This document shows positions 49,570 through 57,768 of a stretch of 64,000 nt of DNA, in pieces. Both the position numbers and the translations under genes were made by a program. Each line of letters starts with the position of its first letter. The first letter of the stretch is position 1. The DNA comes from Chelativorans intermedius. GTDB lineage: Bacteria; Pseudomonadota; Alphaproteobacteria; Rhizobiales; Rhizobiaceae. The DNA lies in the NCBI RefSeq assembly GCF_025398255.1, contig NZ_JAODNW010000021.1:58300-122299 (forward strand), in the 5' to 3' direction. The notes below the pieces were generated by a model, which searched no databases, was not told the DNA's origin, and was given only the letters and a program-made list of their open reading frames with translations.

Positions 49570-49736
49570 CTGTCTTTTCCCTCCCGACAGCGCACCGGCA
49601 AAGGCGTGGATTGTCACGGACTGCCTCTTGCCTTTTTGCGTGCGGTGCAGCATTGAGCGGCCGCTCCGGGCCGCCCCGGAGAACCGAATGATAACCATTG
49701 CCATTCTATGCTTGTTTGCGGAATGGGGGAAACGAC

Positions 49737-49877
49737 ATGAGCCCGATACGCGTCGCCGTGCTGTCCTTGATGATGCTTACCGCCGTGGCGGCGAGCGGCG
49801 CGGGGATCTATGCCGCCACCGCCTCCAGCGGCGATCAGGCGCACGACGGCTACGGCATCACCAGCTTCGCGCGGTAG
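49737..49877 (+). CDS. 46-residue exported or membrane peptide
   Basis: A short gene with GGGGGAA six bases before the ATG at 49737. The product starts with a basic residue and a hydrophobic core (IRVAVLSLMMLTAVAASGAG, about 4-23), then a likely cleavage site around YAATA and a 15-20 residue hydrophilic tail. It ends 5 bp before the stop of the convergent metallophosphatase gene. No homolog recognised. Confidence 0.6.
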   Translation: MSPIRVAVLSLMMLTAVAASGAGIYAATASSGDQAHDGYGITSFAR

Positions 49878-49881
49878 GCCC

Positions 49882-50625
49882 TTATCCAGACTCCTGAAGC
49901 AGGCGCTTGCGCTGCCCTTCGACCATGAGGGCGCTCAGCCGTCCGCTGTAGAAAGCGCCGGTGTCCAGGTTGACGCGATTGGGCCGAATCTCCGGCGCGG
50001 GCACCGGAGTGTGGCCGTGCACGATCACCTTCGGGTGAAGCCCTTCGTGACGGTGGAAGGTTTCGCGTATCCACACCAGATCCTCCGGCGTCTGCGCATC
50101 GAGCGGCACGCCGGGGCGGATGCCGGCGTGGCAGAAGAAGAAATCGCCGAAGGAGACCGACAGCTTCAATCCGCGCAGAAAGGCGAGATGCGCGTCGGGG
50201 ATGGCTGCCTGCAGGGCGGCGTGGCCGCGGACGAGGGCGTCGTCGTGGGAAAACTGCAGATCGACGCCATAGGAACGCGCCGTGGCAGCCCCGCCATTGT
50301 TGGCGAACAGCCCGTCTGCGGCGGGAGCAGCCAGAAAATCCAGAAGGCCGATGTCGTGGTTGCCGGCGAGCGCGAGAATGCGCGGCTCGCTTCGCGCCGC
50401 ATGGCACAGGAAATCCAGCACCTGGCGCGTGGCAGGACCTTGGTCGACATAGTCGCCCAGATAGATGATGCGCCAGTCGGCCGGCCGATCATGCATGATC
50501 TCAGCCATGATGCGCCGATGCATCCGCGACATCAGTTCGTGGCAGCCGTGAACGTCTCCCACCGCATAGAGGCGCATGCCTTCGGGCGCGGCCGCCTGCT
50601 CGAAATGGATGCCCTCATGCGCCAT
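49882..50625 (-). CDS. PPP-type metallophosphatase
   Basis: A 247-residue serine/threonine phosphatase-like enzyme. The di-metal motifs are GDVHG (23-27), GDYVDQGP (57-64), GNHD (88-91) and HGHTP near 204. Comparable small bacterial enzymes act on diadenosine tetraphosphate or phosphoproteins; the substrate is open. Overlaps the 3' end of lutC by 11 bp, so it may be part of that transcript. Confidence 0.9.
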   Translation of the reverse strand: MAHEGIHFEQAAAPEGMRLYAVGDVHGCHELMSRMHRRIMAEIMHDRPADWRIIYLGDYVDQGPATRQVLDFLCHAARSEPRILALAGNHDIGLLDFLAAPAADGLFANNGGAATARSYGVDLQFSHDDALVRGHAALQAAIPDAHLAFLRGLKLSVSFGDFFFCHAGIRPGVPLDAQTPEDLVWIRETFHRHEGLHPKVIVHGHTPVPAPEIRPNRVNLDTGAFYSGRLSALMVEGQRKRLLQESG

Positions 50626-51292
50626 CGACCACGATCAGATGCAGCGCCCGCGGCCCGTGCGCGCCGAGCAGCAATGTCTGCTGAATGTCGGCGGAACGCG
50701 ACGGGCCGGTGATCAGATTCAGCGTGCGCGGCATCTTTCCCTTGCCGAATGCCTGCCGCAGTCTGGAGAGCACCGTCTCCAGATCGCCGGCAATGTCGCT
50801 CGCATTGACGACAACGATATGATGCTCGGGCAGGAAATTGACAGTGGTCGGGTTGTCGGCGCCGGAATACAGCGCCACGGTGCCCGTCTCCGCAATGCCG
50901 GCCAGGGCGTGGCTCACGCCAACCGCATCCTCGGGATCGGCCGGGCCATGCCGCACCTCGAGGGCGCGCACAGCCGCCCATGGCATGGCCTTCAGGCGCT
51001 CATCCGCGCCCATGCGCACCGCCGCCGGCAGGTTCCTGGCGCGCAGATAGGCAGAGACCGCGCGCGGCACATCGTCGGCCTTCTTCACCCGCTTGACGGT
51101 GGCCGAAACCTTTTCCGCCATCTCGCAGAACAGCGCCACCTTCGCCTTCTGCGGGCGCTGGCCGCGCGCCGGCACCACGCCGACGGGCGCCTCGGCAAGG
51201 CGCCGCTCGACCTGGCTGCGGCGCTCCGCATCGCCGGGTGCGGCGCCGAGGGAGGTGCGGATCCTGTTCAAGATCGCATCGCGCGCGTTCAT
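50615..51292 (-). CDS. lutC: lactate utilization protein LutC (LldG)
   Basis: LUD-domain subunit of the LutABC L-lactate oxidation complex. 225 residues. NARDAILNRIRTSLG at the start, and the domain core with GIAETGTVALYSG, TVNFLPEHHIVVV, and GPSRSADIQQTLLLGAHGP. The ATG overlaps the lutB stop (ATGA at 51292-51289). Confidence 0.94.
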   Translation of the reverse strand: MNARDAILNRIRTSLGAAPGDAERRSQVERRLAEAPVGVVPARGQRPQKAKVALFCEMAEKVSATVKRVKKADDVPRAVSAYLRARNLPAAVRMGADERLKAMPWAAVRALEVRHGPADPEDAVGVSHALAGIAETGTVALYSGADNPTTVNFLPEHHIVVVNASDIAGDLETVLSRLRQAFGKGKMPRTLNLITGPSRSADIQQTLLLGAHGPRALHLIVVDGA

Positions 51293-52725
51293 GGACGTGC
51301 CTCCTGCCTCGCGGCATCCCGGTCGCGCCATTGCTGCAGAAAGGTGCGGCTTTCGGGGGCCGGCAGGTCGCGGTGCCGCGTCCAGCCGCCGGCAAGCGGC
51401 AGGCGACGAAAACGTCCGCGCCGCCGGCCCAGCCGCGACAGCACCGGAATCGCCAGCGATACGGCCAGACGGTAAAGCCGCGGGCGGCGGGCGAAGAAGG
51501 CCCACGCCCTCAGTCCGTAACGCTGGGCGGCGGGGTTCAGACCGCGCGAGAACTCCCGCTCGCGCCAGTGGCGCATCATTCTGGGCAGCGGGATGTGCAT
51601 GGGGCAGACGGCCTCGCAGCGCCCGCAGAAGGTGGAGGCATTGGGCAGGTGACCAGCCTTGTCCACACCGATGAGCGAGGGCGTGAGAACGGCCCCCATG
51701 GGACCGGGATAGACCCAGCCATAGGCGTGGCCGCCCACGGCGTGATAGACCGGGCAATGGTTCATGCACGCTCCGCAGCGGATGCACCTGAGCATGTCCT
51801 GAAACTCGGTGCCGAGCATGGCGGAACGGCCGTTGTCGAGCAGGACGACGTGATATTCCTCCGGGCCGTCGGGGTCGCCCTCGCGGCGCGGCCCCGTGGA
51901 CACGGTGGTGTAGACGCTCATGTCCTGGCCGGTTGCGGAGCGGGCGAGCACCCGCAGGATCTGGCTCATGTCCTCCATGGTGGGCACGATCTTCTCGATC
52001 GAGGCGACCACCACATGCACCCGCGGCAGGATCTGCGTGAGGTCGCCGTTGCCCTCATTGGTGACGATGACGGAGCTTCCCGTCTCGGCCACCAGGAAGT
52101 TGGCGCCGGTGATCCCCACATCGGCGGCAAAATACTGGGAGCGCAGCACCCGCCGCGCCTCGGCCAGCAGCGACTCAGGCTCCGAGAGATCGCGGGCCAC
52201 CGGCAGGTGGTCGTGAGCGCGGCGGAAATCGGCTTCCACCTGGTCCCGGGTCAGATGCACCGCCGGGGCGATGATGTGGCTGGGATGCTCGCCGCGAAGC
52301 TGGATGATATATTCGCCGAGATCGGTCTCGACGGGGCGGATGCCCTCCTTTTCCAGAAAGGCGTTGAGGCCGATCTCCTCGGTGATCATGGACTTGCCCT
52401 TGGTCACCGTGCGCGCGCCAGCGGCGCGGCATATCTCCAGGATGACGGCGCGCGCATCGGCCGCCGTCGGCGCCCAGTGCACGTACCCGCCCGCGGCCTT
52501 CACCTTCTCCTCATAGGCTTCCAGATAAAGGTCGAGATGGGCCAGCGCGTGATCCTTGATGGCGCGGGCCGAATCGCGCAGGGCGTCGAACTCCGGCAGG
52601 GCGTCCACCGCCTTCTGCCGCTTGTCGATGAAACCCAGGCGCACATGGCCCAGCGCCTTCTGCAGGTCGGGATTGGCGAGCGCGCCGCGCGCGTTCTCCT
52701 TGAAGGCCGGCGAAGTGATCTGCAT
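51289..52725 (-). CDS. lutB: iron-sulfur lactate utilization protein LutB (LldF)
   Basis: Electron-transfer subunit of L-lactate oxidation. 478 residues. LUD domain to about 300 (TKGKSMITEEIGLN, NEGNGDL), then two [4Fe-4S] sites: Cys 314/317/320/324 and Cys 367/370/374. A Trp/Arg-rich C-terminal region follows. Start ATG at 52725 overlaps lutA stop (TGATG) by one base. Confidence 0.95.
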   Translation of the reverse strand: MQITSPAFKENARGALANPDLQKALGHVRLGFIDKRQKAVDALPEFDALRDSARAIKDHALAHLDLYLEAYEEKVKAAGGYVHWAPTAADARAVILEICRAAGARTVTKGKSMITEEIGLNAFLEKEGIRPVETDLGEYIIQLRGEHPSHIIAPAVHLTRDQVEADFRRAHDHLPVARDLSEPESLLAEARRVLRSQYFAADVGITGANFLVAETGSSVIVTNEGNGDLTQILPRVHVVVASIEKIVPTMEDMSQILRVLARSATGQDMSVYTTVSTGPRREGDPDGPEEYHVVLLDNGRSAMLGTEFQDMLRCIRCGACMNHCPVYHAVGGHAYGWVYPGPMGAVLTPSLIGVDKAGHLPNASTFCGRCEAVCPMHIPLPRMMRHWREREFSRGLNPAAQRYGLRAWAFFARRPRLYRLAVSLAIPVLSRLGRRRGRFRRLPLAGGWTRHRDLPAPESRTFLQQWRDRDAARQEARP

Positions 52726-53498
52726 CAGCGCCCTCCCTCGCCGATGGCCGGGCCATCGTCCATGCCGGCCAGCACCTCCGCCACGTGGCGCACCCTGACC
52801 GCATTGCCCTGGCGCTGCAGCTTGCCGGCCATGTTCATCAGGCAGCCCAGATCGCCGGCAAGCAGCGTCTCGGCGCCGCTGGCGGCGATGTTGGCGGCCT
52901 TTTCCTCCACGATCTTGTTGGAGATGTCGGAATATTTCACGCAGAAGGTGCCGCCGAAGCCGCAGCACACATCGGCATCCTTCATCTCCCTGAGCTCCAG
53001 CCCCTCGACCGAGGAGAGCAGGCGGCGCGGCTGCGCGGCGATGCCGAGCTCGCGCAGGCCGGAGCAGGAATCGTGATAGGTCACGCTGCCCACGTGGGCA
53101 GCGCTCACCCTCTCCATGCCCATCACGTCGACGAGGAAGCTCGTCAGCTCGTGCACCCTGGCGCTGAACGCCGCGGCGCGCGCCTCCCAGGCATCGCCCT
53201 TGAAAAGCGCCGGATAGTGCTTCCTGAGCATGCCTGCACAGGAGCCGGAGGGCGCGACGACATAGTCGTAGTCCTCGAAGGTCTCGATGGTGGTCCTGGC
53301 AATCGCCACCGCGTCCTCGCGGTCGCCGGAGTTGTAGGCGGGTTGGCCGCAGCAGGTCTGCGCCATGGGCACCTCCACCTCGCAGCCCGCCTCCTCGACG
53401 AGCTTCACGGCGGCAAATCCCACCGTGGGGCGGAAGAGATCGACCAGACAGGTGACAAAAAGGCCGACGCGCGGCTTCTGGGGCGTTTCCTGTTTCAA
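52725..53498 (-). CDS. lutA: (Fe-S)-binding lactate utilization protein LutA (LldE)
   Basis: A 257-residue protein with two CCG modules: MAQTCCGQPAYNSG (about 41-54) and DVCCGFGGTF (about 174-183), binding Fe-S or heterodisulfide-type centres. FVTCLVDLFRP is the normal N-terminus. The start is TTG at 53498 with AGGAAAGAG directly before; no ATG is available in frame. First gene of lutABC, 13 bp after the GntR gene. Confidence 0.94.
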   Translation of the reverse strand: MKQETPQKPRVGLFVTCLVDLFRPTVGFAAVKLVEEAGCEVEVPMAQTCCGQPAYNSGDREDAVAIARTTIETFEDYDYVVAPSGSCAGMLRKHYPALFKGDAWEARAAAFSARVHELTSFLVDVMGMERVSAAHVGSVTYHDSCSGLRELGIAAQPRRLLSSVEGLELREMKDADVCCGFGGTFCVKYSDISNKIVEEKAANIAASGAETLLAGDLGCLMNMAGKLQRQGNAVRVRHVAEVLAGMDDGPAIGEGGR

Positions 53499-53511
53499 GG
53501 CTCTTTCCTGT

Positions 53512-54339
53512 TCATGAACCGGCCGCAGCGGGCCTGCGGTTTGGCTTGCGCTGGCCGGCGCGCTGGCGCAGGCGCAGCGTGGCGATACGCTCCCACTCGC
53601 CGGTGCGCTCGGCCTCGGCGCTCTTCTTCTCCATATAGGCGATGTGGGCCACGGCGGCGGCGCGCGCCGCCGCCGGATCGCCGTCGCGAATGGCATGGAA
53701 GATCGCCCGGTGCTGGGCGAGCAGCTCCTCGCGGGCGCCCGGCAGATCGTAGATGCGCGCACGGCTGACGAAAACGCCATCGGCCAGAAGCCTGTAGCAG
53801 GAGCGCAGCGTGTGCAGGAGCACGAAATTGTGGGCGCACTCGCCGACGGCATTGTGAAACTCGACGTCGATCTCCGCCTCCGCGTCGAAATCCGCCGCGG
53901 CGTGGGCGTGCTCCATGCGGGCGACGATGTCGGCGAGCAGGGCCTTGTCGGCCGGGGTGGCCCGGCGGGCCGCCATTTCGGCGGCCACGGCCTCCACCTC
54001 GCGGCGATACTCCAGATAGTCGGCCGTGGCCTTCGGATGGGTGGCGATGAGCTCACGCATCGGCGGGGCGAAGACCTCTCCGACGATGTTGGCCACATGC
54101 GTGCCGCCGCCCTGGCGGGAAACGAGAAGGCCCCGCGCCTCCAGCGCCTTCAGCGCGTCGCGCAGGATGGGGCGGGAGACGTTCATCTCCGCCGCCAGCT
54201 CCCTCTCGCCGGGCAGCCGATCGCCATCGCGCAGCACGCCCTGAAGAATGAGCCCCTCGATCTGGCGCACCACGGCATCGGCCGTGCGGGCATGCTCGAT
54301 CCTGGAGTAGATGCTGGTCACGATGAAGCCCGGCCCCAT
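53512..54339 (-). CDS. GntR/FadR family transcriptional regulator
   Basis: A 275-residue regulator of the LldR/GlcC kind. The winged helix lies at about 19-82 (LPGERELAAEMNVSRPILRDALKALEARGL) and the FCD ligand domain at about 95-235 with the metal-binding His/Asp pattern (DVEFHNAVGE, LLAQHRAIFHAI). First gene of the leftward transcript with lutABC and divergent from glcD. Probably senses lactate or glycolate; inference. ATG at 54339 or GTG at 54321. Confidence 0.9.
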   Translation of the reverse strand: MGPGFIVTSIYSRIEHARTADAVVRQIEGLILQGVLRDGDRLPGERELAAEMNVSRPILRDALKALEARGLLVSRQGGGTHVANIVGEVFAPPMRELIATHPKATADYLEYRREVEAVAAEMAARRATPADKALLADIVARMEHAHAAADFDAEAEIDVEFHNAVGECAHNFVLLHTLRSCYRLLADGVFVSRARIYDLPGAREELLAQHRAIFHAIRDGDPAAARAAAVAHIAYMEKKSAEAERTGEWERIATLRLRQRAGQRKPNRRPAAAGS

Positions 54340-54374
54340 TTTCCGCGGCACGCAGTCTAGCGAGATTGACGAAG

Positions 54375-54397
54375 ATTGGTCAAATGTTTTAACCAAT
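54375..54397. promoter_or_regulatory. GntR-type inverted repeat, shared operator
   Basis: ATTGGT (54375-54380) and ACCAAT (54392-54397) separated by 11 bp in the 131-bp region between the regulator and glcD. TTGGT...ACCAA half-sites are known for FadR/LldR/PdhR relatives, although those usually have a much shorter spacer. An AT-rich stretch lies between the half-sites. Confidence 0.55.
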
Positions 54398-54470
54398 TTT
54401 GGCGAGATAGAGGCGGGTGCGGTGCCGCGGCGCCGGACCATCCGCCTTCGACCCACGGGAGCGCATCTCC

Positions 54471-55967
54471 ATGTCCACGCCAAGGATGCCCGAGCTCAAC
54501 GCCGCCACCCTTGAAAGGCGCGAGGAGATCGTCGCCGACATGCGCATCATCGTGCCCGGCGAGGGCGTGGTCGAGAGCGAGGCGGAAATGCGCGCCTTCG
54601 AGAGCGACGGGCTGACGGCCTATCGCCAGCTTCCGATGGTCGTCGTGCTGCCCGAGACGGTGGCGCAGGTCTCGCGCATCCTGAAATACTGCCACGAGCG
54701 CAACATCCGCGTCGTGCCGCGGGGCTCCGGCACCTCGCTGTCGGGCGGCGCGCTGCCGCTCGGCGATGCCGTGCTCCTGGTGATGAGCCGTTTCAACCGC
54801 ATCCTCGAGATCGACTTCGCCAACCGCGCCGTGGTGGCGCAGCCGGGGGTGACCAATCTGGGCATCACCCGCGCCGTGGAGCATGAAGGCTTCTACTATG
54901 CGCCCGACCCGTCCTCGCAGATCGCCTGTTCCATCGGCGGCAATGTGGCGGAAAACTCGGGCGGTGTGCACTGCCTGAAATACGGGCTGACGGCCAACAA
55001 CATTCTCGGCGTCGAAATGGTGCTGATGACCGGTGAGGTGATACGCTTGGGCGGCAAGCACCTGGATGCGGAAGGCTACGACCTGCTCGGTCTCATGACC
55101 GGCTCGGAGGGGCTGCTGGGCGTCGTCACCGAGGTGACCGTGCGCATCCTGAGGAAGCCGGAGACGGCACGCGCCATGCTGATCGGCTTTCCCTCCAGCG
55201 AGCAGGCCGGGCAATGCGTGGCCGAGATCATCGCCGCCGGCATCGTGCCCGCTGGCATGGAGATGATGGACCGGCCGGCAATCCATGCCGCGGAGGACTT
55301 TGTCCATGCCGGCTATCCGCTCGATGTGGAGGCGCTCCTGATCGTCGAGCTCGACGGGCCGCAGGCGGAGGTGGACCACCTCATCGAACGTGTGGGCGAG
55401 ATCGCCCGCCGGAACGGCGCCACCACCAGCCGCGTGTCGAACTCGGAGGAGGAGCGCGCCGCATTCTGGGCCGGACGCAAGGCGGCCTTCCCCGCCGTGG
55501 GGCGCATCTCGCCCGACTATTACTGCATGGACGGCACCATCCCGCGCAAGGAGCTGCCGCGGGTGCTCGCCGGCATGCGCACGCTCTCGGAAAAATACGG
55601 GCTGCGGGTGGCGAACGTCTTCCACGCAGGCGACGGCAACCTGCACCCGCTCATCCTCTACGATGCCAACAAGCCCGGGGAGCTGGAGAAGGCGGAGGCC
55701 TTCGGCGCCGACATCCTGCGGCTGTGCGTGCGGGTGGGAGGCGTGCTGACCGGAGAGCACGGCGTGGGGGTGGAAAAGCGCGACCTGATGCCGGAGATGT
55801 TCACCGAGGAGGACCTGAACCAGCAGATGCGCGTCAAATGCGCCTTCGACCCGAACCACCTGCTCAACCCCGGAAAGATGTTTCCGCAGCTTCACAGATG
55901 CGCCGAGCTCGGCCGCATGCACATCCACCGCGGGCAGATGCCGTTCCCGGATCTGGAGAGGTTTTGA
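54471..55967 (+). CDS. glcD: glycolate oxidase FAD-linked subunit GlcD
   Basis: Flavoprotein oxidising glycolate (or D-lactate). 498 residues. The VAO-type FAD domain has VPRGSGTSLSGGALP (about 84-98), DPSSQIACSIGGNVAENSGG (about 149-168) and the C-terminal signature VGGVLTGEHGVGVEKRD with FDPNHLLNPGK. ATG at 54471. First gene of the rightward glc operon, controlled from the same intergenic region as lutABC. Confidence 0.96.
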   Translation: MSTPRMPELNAATLERREEIVADMRIIVPGEGVVESEAEMRAFESDGLTAYRQLPMVVVLPETVAQVSRILKYCHERNIRVVPRGSGTSLSGGALPLGDAVLLVMSRFNRILEIDFANRAVVAQPGVTNLGITRAVEHEGFYYAPDPSSQIACSIGGNVAENSGGVHCLKYGLTANNILGVEMVLMTGEVIRLGGKHLDAEGYDLLGLMTGSEGLLGVVTEVTVRILRKPETARAMLIGFPSSEQAGQCVAEIIAAGIVPAGMEMMDRPAIHAAEDFVHAGYPLDVEALLIVELDGPQAEVDHLIERVGEIARRNGATTSRVSNSEEERAAFWAGRKAAFPAVGRISPDYYCMDGTIPRKELPRVLAGMRTLSEKYGLRVANVFHAGDGNLHPLILYDANKPGELEKAEAFGADILRLCVRVGGVLTGEHGVGVEKRDLMPEMFTEEDLNQQMRVKCAFDPNHLLNPGKMFPQLHRCAELGRMHIHRGQMPFPDLERF

Positions 55968-55970
55968 CAC

Positions 55971-56132
55971 GTGCTCTCCCAGCGGATCGAACGGACCAGC
56001 CCGGAGGGGATCGCGGATGGCGCAACGGCCGTCTTCAAGAGGCGTGCGGAACGGGATCCGGCCTGGGGCGTGGGCGAACGGCCGTCGCCGAGGGGCAGGC
56101 GCCTTTCCAAGCTGCGCGGAGAGACACGTTGA
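55971..56132 (+). CDS. possible 53-residue small protein between glcD and glcE
   Basis: GTG start at 55971, three bases after the glcD stop, with GGAGAGG about 10 bases ahead (inside the end of glcD). The frame stays open for 53 codons, mostly G/C in third position, and its TGA overlaps the TTG start of glcE. The product is basic (SPRGRRLSKLRGETR at the end) and matches nothing I know. It could equally be a non-coding spacer. Confidence 0.35.
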   Translation: MLSQRIERTSPEGIADGATAVFKRRAERDPAWGVGERPSPRGRRLSKLRGETR

Positions 56133-57337
56133 CCACCTTCATCCCCGGCACTTCGGCCGAAGTGCACGAAATCGTGCGATGGGCCGCAGCGGAGGAAACA
56201 CCGCTCGAAGTCATCGGCCACGGCACGAAACAGGGCATCGGCAGGCCGGTGCAGGCGGAGCATACGCTTGATCTTTCCAGGCTTGCGGGCGTGACGCTCT
56301 ACGAGCCGGAGGAGCTGGTGCTTGCCGCCAGGGCCGGCACGCCGCTGGCCGAGGTGGAGGCGCTGCTTGCGCGGCATGGCCAGCGGCTCGCCTTCGAGCC
56401 GATGGACTATGGCCCGCTCCTGGGCGGCAAGGCCGGACGCGGCACGCTGGGCGGGGTGCTGGGGGCAAACCTGTCCGGCCCCCGGCGCATCGCGGCGGGG
56501 GCGGCGCGCGATCACATCCTGGGCATCGACGCCGTGTCGGGGCGGGGCGAGGCGTTCAAGTCCGGCGGACGGGTGGTCAAGAATGTCACCGGCTACGACC
56601 TTTCCAAGGGGCTCGCCGGTTCGTGGGGCACGCTCGCCGTCGTTACCGACCTCGTCTTCAAGGTGCTGCCGGCGGCAGAAACGGAAAGAACGCTCGCCAT
56701 TGCCGGTCTCGACGACGCGCAGGCAGCAGCCGCCATGGCCGAGGCCATGGGATCGGACGGCGAGGTCTCGGGCGCCGCGCACCTGCCGGAAGGAGTGATC
56801 GGGCGCTTCCTCGACGGCGGGTTCTCCGGCGGTCCGCGCACGGTGCTGCGCGTGGAGGGCTTCGGCCCGTCGGTGGCCTACCGCGTGGAGCGCCTGGGAA
56901 GGCGCATGAAGGCACACGGGGCTGTCGAGGTTCTGGAAGAGGCCCAGTCGCGCCGCCTGTGGCGGGAGATCCGCGACTGCCGGCCCTTTGCCGACGGGAC
57001 GGACGCGCCGGTCTGGCGCGTCTCCATGGCGCCCATGGCGGGGCACCGCATGCTCGACGCCTTCCGCCGCGCGGCCGGCGCCAACGCCTATTACGACTGG
57101 CAAGGCGGGCTGCTGTGGCTGCGCATGGAGGCGGAGCCGAAGGCCGAAACCCTGCGCACGCTGATCGCCCGCTGCGGCGGCGGCCATGCCACGCTGGTGC
57201 GCGCCACGCCGGCGCTGCGCGCGGCGGTGTCCGTTTTTCAGCCGCAGCCGCCGGCGCTCGTGGCGCTCTCGGCGCGGCTCAAGGCGCAGTTCGATCCGCG
57301 CAACATTCTCAATCCGGGGCGGATGGCCGTGGCTTGA
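56129..57337 (+). CDS. glcE: glycolate oxidase subunit GlcE
   Basis: Second FAD-binding subunit of glycolate oxidase, 402 residues. Typical segments: EVHEIVRWAAAEETPLEVIGHGTKQGIG, GGKAGRGTLGGVLGANLSGPRR, GRVVKNVTGYDLSKGLAGSWGTL, and the C-terminal FDPRNILNPGRM. TTG start at 56129 with GGAGAG five bases before; homologs begin at the same TTF-like residues. Upstream codons in this frame show no similarity. Confidence 0.94.
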   Translation: MTTFIPGTSAEVHEIVRWAAAEETPLEVIGHGTKQGIGRPVQAEHTLDLSRLAGVTLYEPEELVLAARAGTPLAEVEALLARHGQRLAFEPMDYGPLLGGKAGRGTLGGVLGANLSGPRRIAAGAARDHILGIDAVSGRGEAFKSGGRVVKNVTGYDLSKGLAGSWGTLAVVTDLVFKVLPAAETERTLAIAGLDDAQAAAAMAEAMGSDGEVSGAAHLPEGVIGRFLDGGFSGGPRTVLRVEGFGPSVAYRVERLGRRMKAHGAVEVLEEAQSRRLWREIRDCRPFADGTDAPVWRVSMAPMAGHRMLDAFRRAAGANAYYDWQGGLLWLRMEAEPKAETLRTLIARCGGGHATLVRATPALRAAVSVFQPQPPALVALSARLKAQFDPRNILNPGRMAVA

Positions 57338-57378
57338 GCGCGTGATAAGGTGTCGTCGCCACTCGAATCTGGGAGACC

Positions 57379-57762
57379 ATGATGAGCGAAACCAACCCGC
57401 AAGCCCCCCAAACCCGCAAGACCGACGGCTGGCTGGAGCCCGGCCCTGCCAACATCCAGGTCATCTACATTCTCTATCTGGTCGGTTTCGTCATCGGCAT
57501 TTCGGTGCTGGTGGGCATCGTGCTGGCCTACATGAACCGCGGCAAGTCCGAGGAATGGGTGGAAACCCACTATACCTGGGCGATCCGCACCTTCTGGATC
57601 GGCCTTCTCTTCGGCTTCGTCTCGGCGCTTCTCATGGTGGTGGGCATCGGCTTCCTGCTCATGCTCGCCGTCGCCATCTGGGCGGTGGTGCGCATCGTCA
57701 TCGGCCTGCAGGCGGTAAGCCGCCGCGAGCCGATCAAGAACCCCCAGAGCTGGGTCCTGTAA
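57379..57762 (+). CDS. DUF4870-like membrane protein inside the glc operon
   Basis: A 127-residue protein with three membrane helices (about 28-52, 70-88, 88-112) and a short hydrophilic N-terminus. ESWVETHYTWAIRTFW-like EEWVETHYTWAIRTFWI fits the DUF4870 pattern (helix, HxxW/IRT, two helices). Function unknown. It lies 41 bp after glcE and 6 bp before glcF, an unexpected place. Two adjacent ATGs at 57379 and 57382. Confidence 0.82.
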   Translation: MMSETNPQAPQTRKTDGWLEPGPANIQVIYILYLVGFVIGISVLVGIVLAYMNRGKSEEWVETHYTWAIRTFWIGLLFGFVSALLMVVGIGFLLMLAVAIWAVVRIVIGLQAVSRREPIKNPQSWVL

Positions 57763-57768
57763 CGTCCG

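Noticed and set aside
54357..55970. 537-codon minus-strand frame opposite glcD
   Set aside because: Shadow of glcD; no recognisable domain.
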